Of a stretch of 64,000 bases of DNA, positions 17,195 through 25,918 are shown in pieces; the stretch's first letter is position 1; each line of letters starts with the position of its first letter. The notes below the pieces were generated by a model that saw nothing but the letters and a program-made list of their open reading frames with translations, had not been told where the DNA came from and ran no database searches. The position numbers and the translations under genes were made by a program. The DNA is taken from positions 62,001 through 126,000 of the forward strand of contig NZ_JAGKSP010000007.1 in the NCBI RefSeq assembly GCF_017942085.1. The letters run 5' to 3'. This stretch comes from Paenibacillus lignilyticus. Lineage in GTDB: Bacteria > Bacillota > Bacilli > Paenibacillales > Paenibacillaceae.

Positions 17195-17326
17195 TGTTAT
17201 TCCTCCATAGCCCGATAGGGTTATAACCTCGACTATACCTTTTCTGGGAGCATGTTCCACATTCCTGCATCGGCGCAGCGCAATAAAAAAACAATATTTT
17301 ATTGTATACATTGTGTATTTATTTCG

Positions 17327-17356
17327 TAGACATTGTTTTTTGCTCCATGGTATAGT
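17327..17356 (+). promoter_or_regulatory. Promoter of the GH140-like operon
   Basis: TAGACA (17327-17332), an 18-bp spacer and TATAGT (17351-17356), each one mismatch from consensus, 40 nt before the start codon. Confidence 0.6.
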
Positions 17357-17396
17357 GCAAAGGAAAGCATGACATGGACTCGAAAAGAGGGGAACA

Positions 17397-18701
17397 ATGA
17401 GACAAGTTACGGTAGCGGAGAACAAGGAGATTCTTCTTGACCGCGGGCAGCCTTTTTTCTATTTGGCAGATACAGTGTGGGGGGTATTCTCGGCCGCGAA
17501 GCTGGAGGAGTGGGAGGTTTATCTCGAATATCGCCGCTTGCAGGGGTTCAATGCCCTGCAGATTAGCGTGCTGCCGCTCGTGCATGAAACGGTTGCCGAT
17601 GAATTGCCTTTTCGAGTGGGTGCGGAGGGCAAATGGGACTTTATGAGCTGCAATGAGGCTTACTTCGATAAAGCGGAGAAGATGCTGCAGATGGCCTGCG
17701 AACGCGGCTTCCTTCCCGTGCTTGTCGTGCTTTGGCACAACTATGTTCCCGGTACCGGCGTGAATAACATGCATCCGGAGCATACGATTCCGTGGGAGGC
17801 TGTCGAGCCTTATACCGAGTATGTGGCGAAGCGATTCGCGCGCTATAATCCGCTTTATTATATCAGCGGCGACACGCAGTTTGAGAACGAGCAAGTGACC
17901 TCGTATTACGAGAAAGCATTGCAAACCTTGAAACGCTACGCTCCTGAAGCTGTGACGGCGATGCATATGGGATCGCATCAGCACGACATTCCGGAGACGA
18001 TTTTGCAATCGGAGGATTTGGACCTGTACATTTATCAATCCGGTCATCGGACGGAAACGCAGTCGGATTGTTACGAGCTCCCGGAGCAATTCATGGATAA
18101 GACCATTCGCAGACCCATTTTGAATTCAGAGCCCTGTTATGAGGGGCATGGGTATGGCAATCGCTATGGCCGGTATGGTGCTTTTGATGTTCGCCGCGCT
18201 TTCTGGTGGAGTGTTCTTGGCGGTGCAAAAGCAGGCTTTACCTACGGTGCGCACGGAATCTGGTCCTGGCATAGAAAGGGGACGCCGTTTAACAATGAGG
18301 ATTTTGCCAAAACGCCGTTTGACTGGCGAGTGGCACTCCGATTCTCGGGTGCGTGGGATATCGGCTATGCCAAAGAATTGTTCGAGCAGCATGCGATGTT
18401 CGAGCTTGTCCCGCGTAATGATCTGCTCGTTACCCCTTATCCGGAGATCCGCGTTGCCGGGAGCCGCGATTTAAGTAAAATGGCGGTCTATGTTCCGTAC
18501 AGCAACGATGTAGAGCTCGCGTTAAACCTGACTGCAGAAGGCTACACGGTGAAAATGATCGATCTGGATAGGCGGAACGTCATTCGGCCGGCAGTTACAG
18601 TCAGTTTCGATGAGCATGGTGCGAGCAACAGCAGAATTTCGATGTCAGAAACGAATACGGACGTACTCATCATCGCGCTTAAGGGGGACACAATTAGATG
18701 A
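17397..18701 (+). CDS. DUF4038 / GH140-like glycoside hydrolase
   Basis: A 434-residue TIM-barrel hydrolase of the DUF4038 group, whose characterised members include the GH140 apiosidase that acts on rhamnogalacturonan II side chains. Visible landmarks: DRGQPFFYLADTVW at the N-terminus, LYYISGDTQFEN near residue 155 (likely acid/base region), ILNSEPCYEGHG near residue 243 (likely nucleophile region) and AFWWSVLGGAKAGFTYGAHG. There is no signal peptide, so it is cytoplasmic. AGGGGAACA precedes the ATG. The stop overlaps the start of the epimerase gene. Exact substrate is unproven; plant cell-wall glycan is likely from family and context. Confidence 0.85.
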   Translation: MRQVTVAENKEILLDRGQPFFYLADTVWGVFSAAKLEEWEVYLEYRRLQGFNALQISVLPLVHETVADELPFRVGAEGKWDFMSCNEAYFDKAEKMLQMACERGFLPVLVVLWHNYVPGTGVNNMHPEHTIPWEAVEPYTEYVAKRFARYNPLYYISGDTQFENEQVTSYYEKALQTLKRYAPEAVTAMHMGSHQHDIPETILQSEDLDLYIYQSGHRTETQSDCYELPEQFMDKTIRRPILNSEPCYEGHGYGNRYGRYGAFDVRRAFWWSVLGGAKAGFTYGAHGIWSWHRKGTPFNNEDFAKTPFDWRVALRFSGAWDIGYAKELFEQHAMFELVPRNDLLVTPYPEIRVAGSRDLSKMAVYVPYSNDVELALNLTAEGYTVKMIDLDRRNVIRPAVTVSFDEHGASNSRISMSETNTDVLIIALKGDTIR

Positions 18702-19723
18702 AGGTGCTCATCATTGGCGGAACCGGGACCATTAGCACGGCGATTACGGAACAGCTGCTGTGCCGCGGAGATATTGAAGTTTGGCATTTCAATCGGGGCC
18801 GGGGAGAAACACCTGCAGGCGTTCGGACAATAATTGGCGATCGGCGGGATTTTGCGGCATTTGAAGCGCGGATGGCGGAAGCGGGGCGGTTCGACTGCGT
18901 TATCGACATGATTGGGTTTCAAGCGGATGAGGCTGAGAGCGCGATCCGGGCTTTTAAGGGCAGAGTCGGTCAGTATATTTATTGCAGTACGGTTGACGTG
19001 TATACGAAGCAGGCGAAGCGTTACCCGATTACGGAGGACGGCGAGCGCGAGGCGCTGCCTTCGTTCCCGTATGCGTTTAATAAGGTGCTGAGCGAAAATA
19101 GGCTGCTGGAAGCTCATGATCCCGACGCGTTTCCGGTTACGATCGTCAGGCCGGCGCAAACGTACGGCGGAAGCGGGACGGCCGTCCCCTCCATCGCGGA
19201 TGGCAACTACAATATGAAGCGGCTGCGTGAAGGGCGTCCGATCGTCATTCATGGCGACGGAACTTCATTGTGGGTCGCTTGCCATCGGGATGATGTGGCG
19301 AGAGCTTTTGCGCAAGCCGTTGGCAACGAGGCAGCTTTCGGCAAAGCGTATCATGTAACAGGAGAGGAATGGATGACGTACGACCGTTATTGGAGAACGG
19401 TTGCGACTGCGCTTGGTGCGCCCGAGCCAAGGATTGTTCATATCCCGACTGATCTTCTGGGCTTGTTGCTGCCGAAGAAGGCGGAGTGGTGCGTGGAGAA
19501 CTTCCGGTACAATAACCTGTTCGACAATTCCGCGGCGAGGCGTGACCTGGATTTTCGCTATACCGTGAAGTGGGAGCAGGGCATTCGAGGCGTTATTGCT
19601 GAGCTCGATAAGACGGGCGCGATCGAGGCGGCAGGCGAGCGGCCTTGGTACGATGCGCTGGTAGAGGCGTGGTCATCGGCGGAGAAGCTGATGGCGGAGC
19701 GGATGGCTGGTTTGGACGGATAG
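18698..19723 (+). CDS. NAD-dependent epimerase/dehydratase family protein
   Basis: A 341-residue extended SDR protein. The N-terminal LIIGGTGTISTAI carries the Gly-rich nucleotide loop, CSTVDVY the active-site Ser/Thr region, and YAFNK the catalytic Tyr-Lys pair near residue 130. It has VRPAQTYGG and a substrate-domain segment typical of sugar epimerases and of the CSP41-like branch. The ATG overlaps the stop of the GH140-like gene, so the two are translationally coupled. It may act on the sugar released by that hydrolase. The substrate is not predictable. Confidence 0.85.
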   Translation: MKVLIIGGTGTISTAITEQLLCRGDIEVWHFNRGRGETPAGVRTIIGDRRDFAAFEARMAEAGRFDCVIDMIGFQADEAESAIRAFKGRVGQYIYCSTVDVYTKQAKRYPITEDGEREALPSFPYAFNKVLSENRLLEAHDPDAFPVTIVRPAQTYGGSGTAVPSIADGNYNMKRLREGRPIVIHGDGTSLWVACHRDDVARAFAQAVGNEAAFGKAYHVTGEEWMTYDRYWRTVATALGAPEPRIVHIPTDLLGLLLPKKAEWCVENFRYNNLFDNSAARRDLDFRYTVKWEQGIRGVIAELDKTGAIEAAGERPWYDALVEAWSSAEKLMAERMAGLDG

Positions 19724-19784
19724 TGGATGGAGTGGCTTGGAGGCGTGAAGGCATGGAGGTGGGGAGCGCTGTCGCCTGTGGATG

Positions 19785-19793
19785 TGGTATAAT
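19785..19793 (+). promoter_or_regulatory. Extended -10 promoter of the GNAT gene
   Basis: TGGTATAAT is a full extended -10 element (TG-n-TATAAT) without a good -35, 38 nt before the start. Confidence 0.5.
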
Positions 19794-19831
19794 CTTGGTC
19801 ACGAAGTAACCACGCAAAGGCGGTATCCCTT

Positions 19832-20266
19832 ATGTTGATTGATATTAAAGCAAAGCTGGATGAAGAAGCGATACAGGAGCTGCTCGGCTGGTCGGTATTC
19901 CCGGAACCGGAGCATTTGGAGAGAGCGGTGCAGCGCTATAAGGATGATGCATCGGCTAAGCTGCTTGGCTATGTATCGGAGGACGAAATTATCGGACTGA
20001 TCGGGTATCACTACGCGGGCAGCGATACGATTGAAATCGACCATATCGCCGTTGATCCATCGGAGCGGTATAAAGGCTACGGAAGAGGAATCATTCTAGA
20101 ACTTCTTGAGCTGGAGAAACCCGCGGTGCTGCTGGCTGAGACGGACGAGGAAGCTGTCGACTTCTACCGGAGCAGCCGATTCACGGTGGAGAGCCTGGGC
20201 GAGAAATACCCCGGCACGGAGCGGTTCAAATGTACGTATTACGCGGATGAGGACGATAGTGAATAG
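19832..20266 (+). CDS. GNAT-family N-acetyltransferase
   Basis: A 144-residue acyl-CoA-dependent acetyltransferase. The acetyl-CoA binding motif is IDHIAVDPSERYKGYGRGII near residues 70-90 (the R-x-x-G-x-G loop is RYKGYGRG), and the C-terminal EAVDFYRSSRF is the usual beta6/alpha4 signature. AAAGGCGG stands 8 nt before the ATG. Single-gene unit with its own extended -10 promoter and terminator. The acceptor is unknown. Confidence 0.88.
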   Translation: MLIDIKAKLDEEAIQELLGWSVFPEPEHLERAVQRYKDDASAKLLGYVSEDEIIGLIGYHYAGSDTIEIDHIAVDPSERYKGYGRGIILELLELEKPAVLLAETDEEAVDFYRSSRFTVESLGEKYPGTERFKCTYYADEDDSE

Positions 20267-20271
20267 GTCAA

Positions 20272-20310
20272 TGGCGGCGTTAGGGGAGCTCCCCGCGCCG
20301 CTATTTTTTG
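20272..20310 (+). terminator. Terminator of the GNAT gene
   Basis: GGCGGCG pairs with GCGCCGC around a GGGGAGCTCCCC core, followed by TATTTTTT. Confidence 0.75.
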
Positions 20311-20318
20311 TTTTGGGA

Positions 20319-20460
20319 GCTGAGAGTTTCGTGTTGGAACGCTCAGCATCCACAAACGGAGCCAGATGGTTAGTGTGAGAGCGGAGAGTTCGATTTTCGA
20401 ACGCTCGGCATGAATTCGGCGCGGATTTGATGGTGAGAGTTCCGATATGGAACTCTCACC
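20319..20460. repeat. Three GAGAGTT hairpin repeats
   Basis: Well-formed 29-nt hairpins at 20319-20347, 20381-20409 and 20432-20460. The stems vary with compensating changes: CTGAGAG...CGCTCAG, CGGAGAG...CGCTCGG and GGTGAGAGTTCC...GGAACTCTCACC. A GAGCCAGAT segment follows the first and third copies. They are related to the hairpins at 13709-13787. Confidence 0.6.
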
Positions 20461-20514
20461 TCCAACAAACAGAGCCAGATTCCGCATCCAGTGATTCCAG
20501 ATGGAGCATAATAC

Positions 20515-20706
20515 GCTGTCGTCCAGAGAGAAGCGCTTTAAGAACCACCACGATTTGCTCTCCGTCCACTCGGCGGCGAAGCAATAATCGGCGAGCCGCG
20601 GGTCCTTCATGATGCCTTGCTCGATGAGCGGCATATGAATGTCGCAGGATAGATCCTCAAACGTTAACTGCCAATCGTCATTCAAAGGAATTCGCAGCAA
20701 GGACAA
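20515..20706 (-). pseudogene. N-terminal stump of a GH2 beta-mannosidase-like gene
   Basis: The first 64 codons from ATG 20706 read like the start of a family 2 beta-mannosidase: PLNDDWQLTF, HMPLIEQGIMKDPRLADY and ESKSWWFLKRFSL match the sugar-binding domain opening of that family. Similarity stops near 20515 and the frame runs on into the hairpin repeats, so more than 700 codons are missing. Ribosome-site AAAAGGGAG remains upstream. It is divergent from the AraC stump at 20847, suggesting the ends of a former regulator/glycosidase pair. Confidence 0.65.
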
Positions 20707-20846
20707 TTCAGCTCCCTTTTAGCTCCATTTTCTGCAGGACTTCGTTCTGTTGATAGCGTACCATTCCAGGTGCAAAAGAATCTTCATTTCCATTGATTCA
20801 GAATTGCTTTCTGTTGATATAATGGACATACAAGGGAGGTGTGACC

Positions 20847-21215
20847 ATGCTGCGATTAAGCGCTGACGGACTGATTGATGCGGAGTTTGAAACGGAGTTC
20901 TATTATCACCGCAAGCTTCAGTACTGGACGATCGTGCATGATCACGAAGACTTCTATGAATGTTTCCTTATTACGGAGGGAAGCGTCTATCATCTCGTTA
21001 ACGGCGTGAAACAGCTTATGACAGAAGGGATGTTTACTTTCATCCGTCCAACCGATACTCATAGTTATGAGCGATATGGCGATGAAGAAGTGGAGCTGCT
21101 TAATATTAATTTTCGGAGCTCGATGGTGGAGGAGGCTTTTGCCTATTTGGGTGAGGGGTTTAATCAAGCAGGAGGAAGCGGCAATACCGGTGCGAGGATC
21201 GGAAATGCGGCTTGA
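20847..21215 (+). pseudogene. Truncated AraC-family regulator (sensor domain only)
   Basis: About 105 residues match the N-terminal cupin domain of AraC-type regulators (FYYHRKLQYWTIVHDHEDFYE, LITEGSVYHLVNG, TFIRPTDTHSYER). After NINFRSSMVEEAFAYLGEG the sequence changes to a Gly/Asn-rich tail and stops, so both helix-turn-helix motifs are absent. GGGAGG lies 7 nt before ATG 20847. It may still be translated but cannot bind DNA as the family normally does. Confidence 0.75.
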
Positions 21216-21227
21216 TTAACAAAAAAA

Positions 21228-21241
21228 TAACAGCGCTTACA
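21228..21241 (-). promoter_or_regulatory. Candidate cre (CcpA) site upstream of the sugar-binding lipoprotein
   Basis: Minus-strand TGTAAGCGCTGTTA matches 13 of 14 positions of the cre consensus TGWAANCGNTNWCA. It lies about 175 nt before the start at 21414 and suggests carbon catabolite control. Confidence 0.55.
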
Positions 21242-21413
21242 TATGTGAAAATGGTAAAATGTCGTAGAATAAGAGGGGACATTGGAGACAAATAGCCATC
21301 TAAACTGGAATCTACTGGGATAAATATCGGGATAGTATGAATTAAATCATAGAATAGAAGGCCTTTCGATACTATAATGGGTTATACAGCAAACATAAAC
21401 TTGGGGGAAGCAG

Positions 21414-23099
21414 ATGAAAACTACAGCGGTGAGTTTATTTCTGTGTGCATCAATCGTGTTAAGCTTGGCGGCTTGCGATCTCTATGGTGCGGACGAGGGT
21501 AATCAGTTTAGTGCTACTTATCATGCGGGCGACTCCAAAGATGAGAAGGACTCGAATACATATGCGCATATAAATGATGATGGACCATTTAAGAAGTATG
21601 AGAAACCGATTACGGTTACGCTCGGAAGGCAAGGAATAGCCGGTAATAACTTGCCTAATGGGGATACGCTCGAGGACAACGAATTTCTCAAGTACGTCGA
21701 GGACCGCCTCAATGTGAACGTGATTTATGAGTTCTCCATTGAAGATGTGGATGACTATAATCAGAAGGTCAGTTTGGCGATAGCCAATAATAGCATGCCC
21801 GACATGATGGTCGTCAATGAGCAGCAATTCAAGGAGATGGCAGGAGCAGACATGCTGGCTGATCTGACTCCTTTTTACGAGGCTTACAGCTCACCTCTTA
21901 TTAAAGATTATTACAAGTCCTTCTCCGACGATCGAGTTCTGAACACAGGCCGCATCGGAGGTAAGCTGTACGGACTGCCGAATACGAACATTGACGGAAC
22001 TTATCAGCTGCTGTGGGTGCGTAAGGATTGGCTGGATAAATTGCAGCTGAAGCTCCCATCTTCCATGGACGATGTTCAAGCCATTGCCCGCGCCTTCAAG
22101 GAGCTCGATCCCGATCAGAACGGCAAGTCGGATACGGTAGGGCTGCTCGGGGACAAACAGATTGTCGGCGATGCGGAATTTTTTACCTTCGATCCGATTT
22201 TTAACCAGTACCATTCGTATCCGAAGAGCTGGTTTAAGGATGCCGACGATAATATCGTGTACGGATCTACGACACCGGAGACGAAGGAAGCGCTCATGAA
22301 GCTGAGGGATATGTACAAAGAAGGCCTCATCGATAAAGAGTTTCTGACGCGCAAATGGCAGGACAATGCCGCGCTTGTATCCGGCGGTCGAGCGGGAATT
22401 CTGTTTGCGCCTTGGTTTGCCGGCTGGATGCTGGCGGACAGCGTGAAGACCGATCCGAAAGCGGAGTGGGTACCGCTTGCTGCACCGCTTGATGGGGACG
22501 GCAAACGTAATGTAGTGCCTTCGGCGCCTTCGGGCACTTTCCTAGTGGTAAACAAGCATGCGATGCATCCGGAGGCGGCGCTCAAGATGCTGAGTGTCGA
22601 ATACGAAGGCATCCGACTAATCGATCCGAAATCGCATGAGCTGTACAAGGATGAGATCGTCAGCTGGCTCAACTATCCGCTGAACGTGCAGCTGGACTTC
22701 CAAGATTCGTTAGCCCGCGATATTCCGATCTACGACAAGGTGCTGATGGATAACGATCTGCAGGACATGCCGGCACGGTTAATTAAGCGCGTAAATGCGA
22801 TCTTGAAGAACAAGAAGGAACCGAAGCAGGACATTACGGCTTTCGCGGATTCTCTCGCCTACTACACGGGCGGCGCCGTTACGGGAACCAAAGAAATAAC
22901 GAAGGTGGACCCGATCTTCTATGGCACGACCGAGACGATGGTGAAGAAAGGGACAAGCCTTGATAAACTGGAGAATGAAACGTTCCTGCGCATCATTACC
23001 GGCGCGGCCCCGATCGAGGATTTCGATAAGTTCGTCTCTACATGGAAGCTGTCCGGAGGCGACGAGGTTACGCAAGAAGTGGCGGCATCCCTAAACTAG
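21414..23099 (+). CDS. ABC-transporter extracellular solute-binding lipoprotein (LplA-like)
   Basis: A 561-residue family 1 solute-binding protein of the large LplA/YtcQ type common in Paenibacillus. The signal peptide ends in a lipobox LSLAAC (Cys21), so it is anchored to the outer face of the membrane. The mature domain shows PDMMVVNEQQF, LYGLPNTN, LLWVRKDWLDKL and WFAGWMLAD, typical of oligosaccharide binders. No permease or ATPase gene is adjacent, so it must share a permease encoded elsewhere or be an orphan. GGGGGAAG precedes the ATG, and a TATAAT at 21373-21378 may be its -10. The GH76 gene follows after a terminator, hinting at a mannan-derived ligand. Confidence 0.92.
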   Translation: MKTTAVSLFLCASIVLSLAACDLYGADEGNQFSATYHAGDSKDEKDSNTYAHINDDGPFKKYEKPITVTLGRQGIAGNNLPNGDTLEDNEFLKYVEDRLNVNVIYEFSIEDVDDYNQKVSLAIANNSMPDMMVVNEQQFKEMAGADMLADLTPFYEAYSSPLIKDYYKSFSDDRVLNTGRIGGKLYGLPNTNIDGTYQLLWVRKDWLDKLQLKLPSSMDDVQAIARAFKELDPDQNGKSDTVGLLGDKQIVGDAEFFTFDPIFNQYHSYPKSWFKDADDNIVYGSTTPETKEALMKLRDMYKEGLIDKEFLTRKWQDNAALVSGGRAGILFAPWFAGWMLADSVKTDPKAEWVPLAAPLDGDGKRNVVPSAPSGTFLVVNKHAMHPEAALKMLSVEYEGIRLIDPKSHELYKDEIVSWLNYPLNVQLDFQDSLARDIPIYDKVLMDNDLQDMPARLIKRVNAILKNKKEPKQDITAFADSLAYYTGGAVTGTKEITKVDPIFYGTTETMVKKGTSLDKLENETFLRIITGAAPIEDFDKFVSTWKLSGGDEVTQEVAASLN

Positions 23100-23111
23100 C
23101 CATTCCGATAG

Positions 23112-23156
23112 AAGGTATCCAAGCTTACGTTACGGTAAGCAGGGGTACCTTTTTGT
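23112..23156 (+). terminator. Terminator of the solute-binding protein gene
   Basis: AGGTA and GCTTAC arms pair with GTAAGC and TACCT in one long stem, then TTTTT. Confidence 0.75.
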
Positions 23157-23276
23157 AATGAAAGAAACTTGATCCGCAGAAAAATTTCTATTTACTGGCA
23201 ACTATTACATCGCCATACTAGGAAACAGGGCAGCTGCACAGCATGTCCAATCACCCACATCATAGGAGGTTATAGG

Positions 23277-24488
23277 ATGAAGAAATTTTCTGCTCTATTG
23301 CCGAAAGCGTGCTCGAAGATCGTGATTGTACAGTTGATTATGGCACTCGTGTTCATGATGGCTCCGACCGGAGCTGTTACGGCCGGTTCCGGCTCCGCGT
23401 ATTGGACGCTTGCACAGGAAACGCATAATTTTACGGCAGGCAATTTGTTGACGTCCTCCAATAGCTACCGCACTGAAATCGGGGACAATGCCACGACGCA
23501 GTGGTACAACGCGAGTCAAATCTATGCGGATGCCGCGATGCTGGAACAGGGGGATTCCCGGTACCTCTCCTACATGAACAATACCTACAGCTTCATGGGC
23601 AATATGTGGGACCTGACAAGCCCGATTGGCGGCTACTTCGCGCTGAGCAATCTTGACGGCACGGGGGCAGGCGGGGATAAATATGTCGATGACGCTTCAC
23701 TTGCAGGCGCGGCTTATCTGGATGCTTACGAGGTGACGACCGGCGTCACGCAGCAGAATTATTTGAATTCGGCTAAAGCCGTAGCGAATTGGCTGATGTA
23801 CAGCGGGCTCTGGGATTCGACCGGAGGCGGCGGCTTCTGGTGGACGACGAATAAGACGACCCCTTACATGCAGATCAAGGGCTCGGAGGTCAACGGGCTT
23901 GCTTGTCAGCTGTTTCTCCGTCTCTATAGGATTACGGGGCAAACCTATTACAAATCATGGGCCGATTCGATCAAGCAGTGGCTCGATGCCTACATGTTTG
24001 ATACCTCTGCCGGCTTGTATAATTGGCAATACGAGCTCGCGAATAATAGTGTCACGCCGATAAAATTCACATACGACAATGCCATTATGATGGAGGTCAA
24101 CCTGCTCTACAAAGCCATCACAGGGAATCATGCGTATTTGACGAGTGCGCAGAATATCGCTGCGAATATGAAGAATCAATTATGGAACACGCAAAACAGT
24201 ACAGGCGCCTTCATCATCAATACGGCCGATCCCGTCTTTAACCCCTGCTACAGCGGCTGGGCTTCGCAGTCTTTTATTAAGCTGTACCAAGCGGACGGCA
24301 ACGTCAGCTGGCTGAATACCGCGCAGCAAAATATCGACACCTTGAATGCCAAGCTGCGGGATACAACCAATCATGGCTACCATTACAGCTGGGATCCGGC
24401 AACGAACAATATCAAAGACGGCTCGTATCATACGGTCAGTCAGGCATGGATGCAGAGGGTGCAAATCATGCTGTCGCAATACCGTTAA
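23277..24488 (+). CDS. Secreted GH76 family alpha-1,6-mannanase
   Basis: A 403-residue secreted glycoside hydrolase. Residues 1-36 are a signal peptide (MKKFSALL, hydrophobic core IVIVQLIMALVFMM, cleavage near VTAGS). The mature protein is an (alpha/alpha)6 barrel with the GH76 Asp-Asp catalytic pair in KYVDDASLAGAAYL. Also visible are NRT-type aromatic segments GGGFWWTTN, SEVNGLACQLFLRLY and FTYDNAIMMEVNLLY. GH76 enzymes cut alpha-1,6-mannan backbones, for example of yeast mannan. The ATG at 23277 has AGGAGG at 23264-23269; an in-frame start at 23169 lies over the previous terminator region. No anchor or binding module is present. Confidence 0.93.
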   Translation: MKKFSALLPKACSKIVIVQLIMALVFMMAPTGAVTAGSGSAYWTLAQETHNFTAGNLLTSSNSYRTEIGDNATTQWYNASQIYADAAMLEQGDSRYLSYMNNTYSFMGNMWDLTSPIGGYFALSNLDGTGAGGDKYVDDASLAGAAYLDAYEVTTGVTQQNYLNSAKAVANWLMYSGLWDSTGGGGFWWTTNKTTPYMQIKGSEVNGLACQLFLRLYRITGQTYYKSWADSIKQWLDAYMFDTSAGLYNWQYELANNSVTPIKFTYDNAIMMEVNLLYKAITGNHAYLTSAQNIAANMKNQLWNTQNSTGAFIINTADPVFNPCYSGWASQSFIKLYQADGNVSWLNTAQQNIDTLNAKLRDTTNHGYHYSWDPATNNIKDGSYHTVSQAWMQRVQIMLSQYR

Positions 24489-24508
24489 TTACCTGCGCAT
24501 AAGAACCA

Positions 24509-24543
24509 CCAAGCCCCCTTGAGATGATCTCAAGGGGGCTTGG
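24509..24543. terminator. Strong hairpin between GH76 and ald
   Basis: CCAAGCCCCCTTGAGA pairs perfectly with its complement over TGA. It lacks a T-run on either strand but sits between convergent genes, so it may end both transcripts. Confidence 0.5.
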
Positions 24544-24595
24544 CGTGGGGTTTAAAAAATATGAAGAGGGTCTGAACCAGGTTCAGGTTTTCAAT

Positions 24596-25729
24596 TTATA
24601 TGTGAACGGTATGCAGCCCCAGCACTTGTGCCAGAGGCGTGTATGCATAACCAAGATCATCGGCTACGGCTTTGTAGGTGACTTTGCCATTAATGATATT
24701 CGTGCCGCTTTGCAGCGCAGGGCTGTCTTGAATGGCTTGATAAGCGCCTTTGCGGGCAATTTGCAGCGCATACGGTATGGTTGCGTTAGTCAAACCAATG
24801 GTGGATGTCTGCGGAACGGCACCGGGCATGTTCGCTACGGCATAATGAATGACGCCGTGCTTCACATACGTCGGATTGTCATGCGTAGTAATATGGTCAA
24901 TCGTCTCCACGCTTCCGCCTTGGTCAATGGCCACATCGACGATTACCGCGCCTTGCTTCATCGTTTTCACCATCTCTTCGGAGACGAGAACAGGGGCTTT
25001 CGCTCCCGGAATCAGAACGGCGCAGATCAGCAAATCTGCTTCGGCAACGCTGCGTGCAATGTTATAACGGCTCGATACGAGCGTTTGGACTTGATTGCCG
25101 AATAGGTCATCGAGCTGCCGCAGACGGTTCGCATTCAGATCGAGAATCGTCACTTCCGCACCTAAGCCGATGGCAATCTTCGCGGCATTCGTACCTACAA
25201 CGCCGCCCCCAATTACGGTGACTTTGCCTCTGGCTACGCCGGGAATGCCGGAGAGCAGAATGCCGCGTCCACCTTTGGAGCGCTCAAGCAGCTGGCTGCC
25301 AATCTGTGCGGCCATCCGGCCGGCCACTTCGCTCATTGGCGTCAAGAGCGGAAGAGTTCCGCCTTCTTTGACCGTTTCATAAGCGATCGCGGTCACCTTC
25401 GATTGAACAAGCGCCTCAGCTAAGCTTGGCTCTGCGGAGAGATGCAGGTAAGTGAAGAGAATAAGATCCTCTCGGAAATAAGAGTATTCGCTTGGCAGCG
25501 GCTCCTTCACTTTTATAACCATATCTGCTTGCTGCCAAACATCTTCGGCATTCGTTAGGATAACGGCGCCCGATTGTTGGTATTCTGCATCGCTAAATCC
25601 GCTCTCAAAGCCGGCATTGGTTTCCACGTAAACGGTATGTCCGTCCTGTACAAATTCTTTTACACCGGATGGTGTTACGCCTACGCGGCATTCATTATTT
25701 TTAATTTCCTTCGGCACGCCAATGATCAT
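24596..25729 (-). CDS. ald: Alanine dehydrogenase
   Basis: NAD-dependent enzyme that deaminates L-alanine to pyruvate and ammonia. The 377 residues begin [17 protein letters not shown], the family signature, with RVGVTP substrate residues, the active-site KVKEPL lysine near 74 and YLHLS His near 95, and the NAD loop [12 protein letters not shown] near 172. Length is normal. It is divergent from the PucR-family regulator at 25919, the arrangement of Bacillus subtilis ald and adeR, so alanine-induced activation by that regulator is likely. A TATAAT on the minus strand at 25796-25801 has only a weak -35, consistent with a need for an activator. Confidence 0.97.
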   Translation of the reverse strand: MIIGVPKEIKNNECRVGVTPSGVKEFVQDGHTVYVETNAGFESGFSDAEYQQSGAVILTNAEDVWQQADMVIKVKEPLPSEYSYFREDLILFTYLHLSAEPSLAEALVQSKVTAIAYETVKEGGTLPLLTPMSEVAGRMAAQIGSQLLERSKGGRGILLSGIPGVARGKVTVIGGGVVGTNAAKIAIGLGAEVTILDLNANRLRQLDDLFGNQVQTLVSSRYNIARSVAEADLLICAVLIPGAKAPVLVSEEMVKTMKQGAVIVDVAIDQGGSVETIDHITTHDNPTYVKHGVIHYAVANMPGAVPQTSTIGLTNATIPYALQIARKGAYQAIQDSPALQSGTNIINGKVTYKAVADDLGYAYTPLAQVLGLHTVHI

Positions 25730-25843
25730 AGTCGATCTCTCCCCATTTATGAATGCGAACCTCTGAAAGTCTGTTCTTTGCTGTTCTTACTTGCATTATA
25801 AAATGGATCGGAAGCATAAACATCATACATAACATAAAGCGAA

Positions 25844-25873
25844 TTGACAAATGGATAGACGTTTATGTATATT
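25844..25873 (+). promoter_or_regulatory. Promoter of adeR
   Basis: TTGACA (25844-25849), an 18-bp spacer and TATATT (25868-25873). Confidence 0.6.
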
Positions 25874-25887
25874 GAGCCTACTGGTTA

Positions 25888-25902
25888 TAGACAAAATGTC
25901 TA
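25888..25902. promoter_or_regulatory. TAGACA palindrome in the ald/adeR region
   Basis: TAGACA-AAA-TGTCTA, a perfect 6-bp dyad lying 15-29 bp past the adeR -10. A related ATAGAC half-site lies at about 25855-25860. Candidate AdeR operator, placed where it would repress adeR itself. Confidence 0.4.
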
Positions 25903-25918
25903 ATATAAGGGTGATAAA

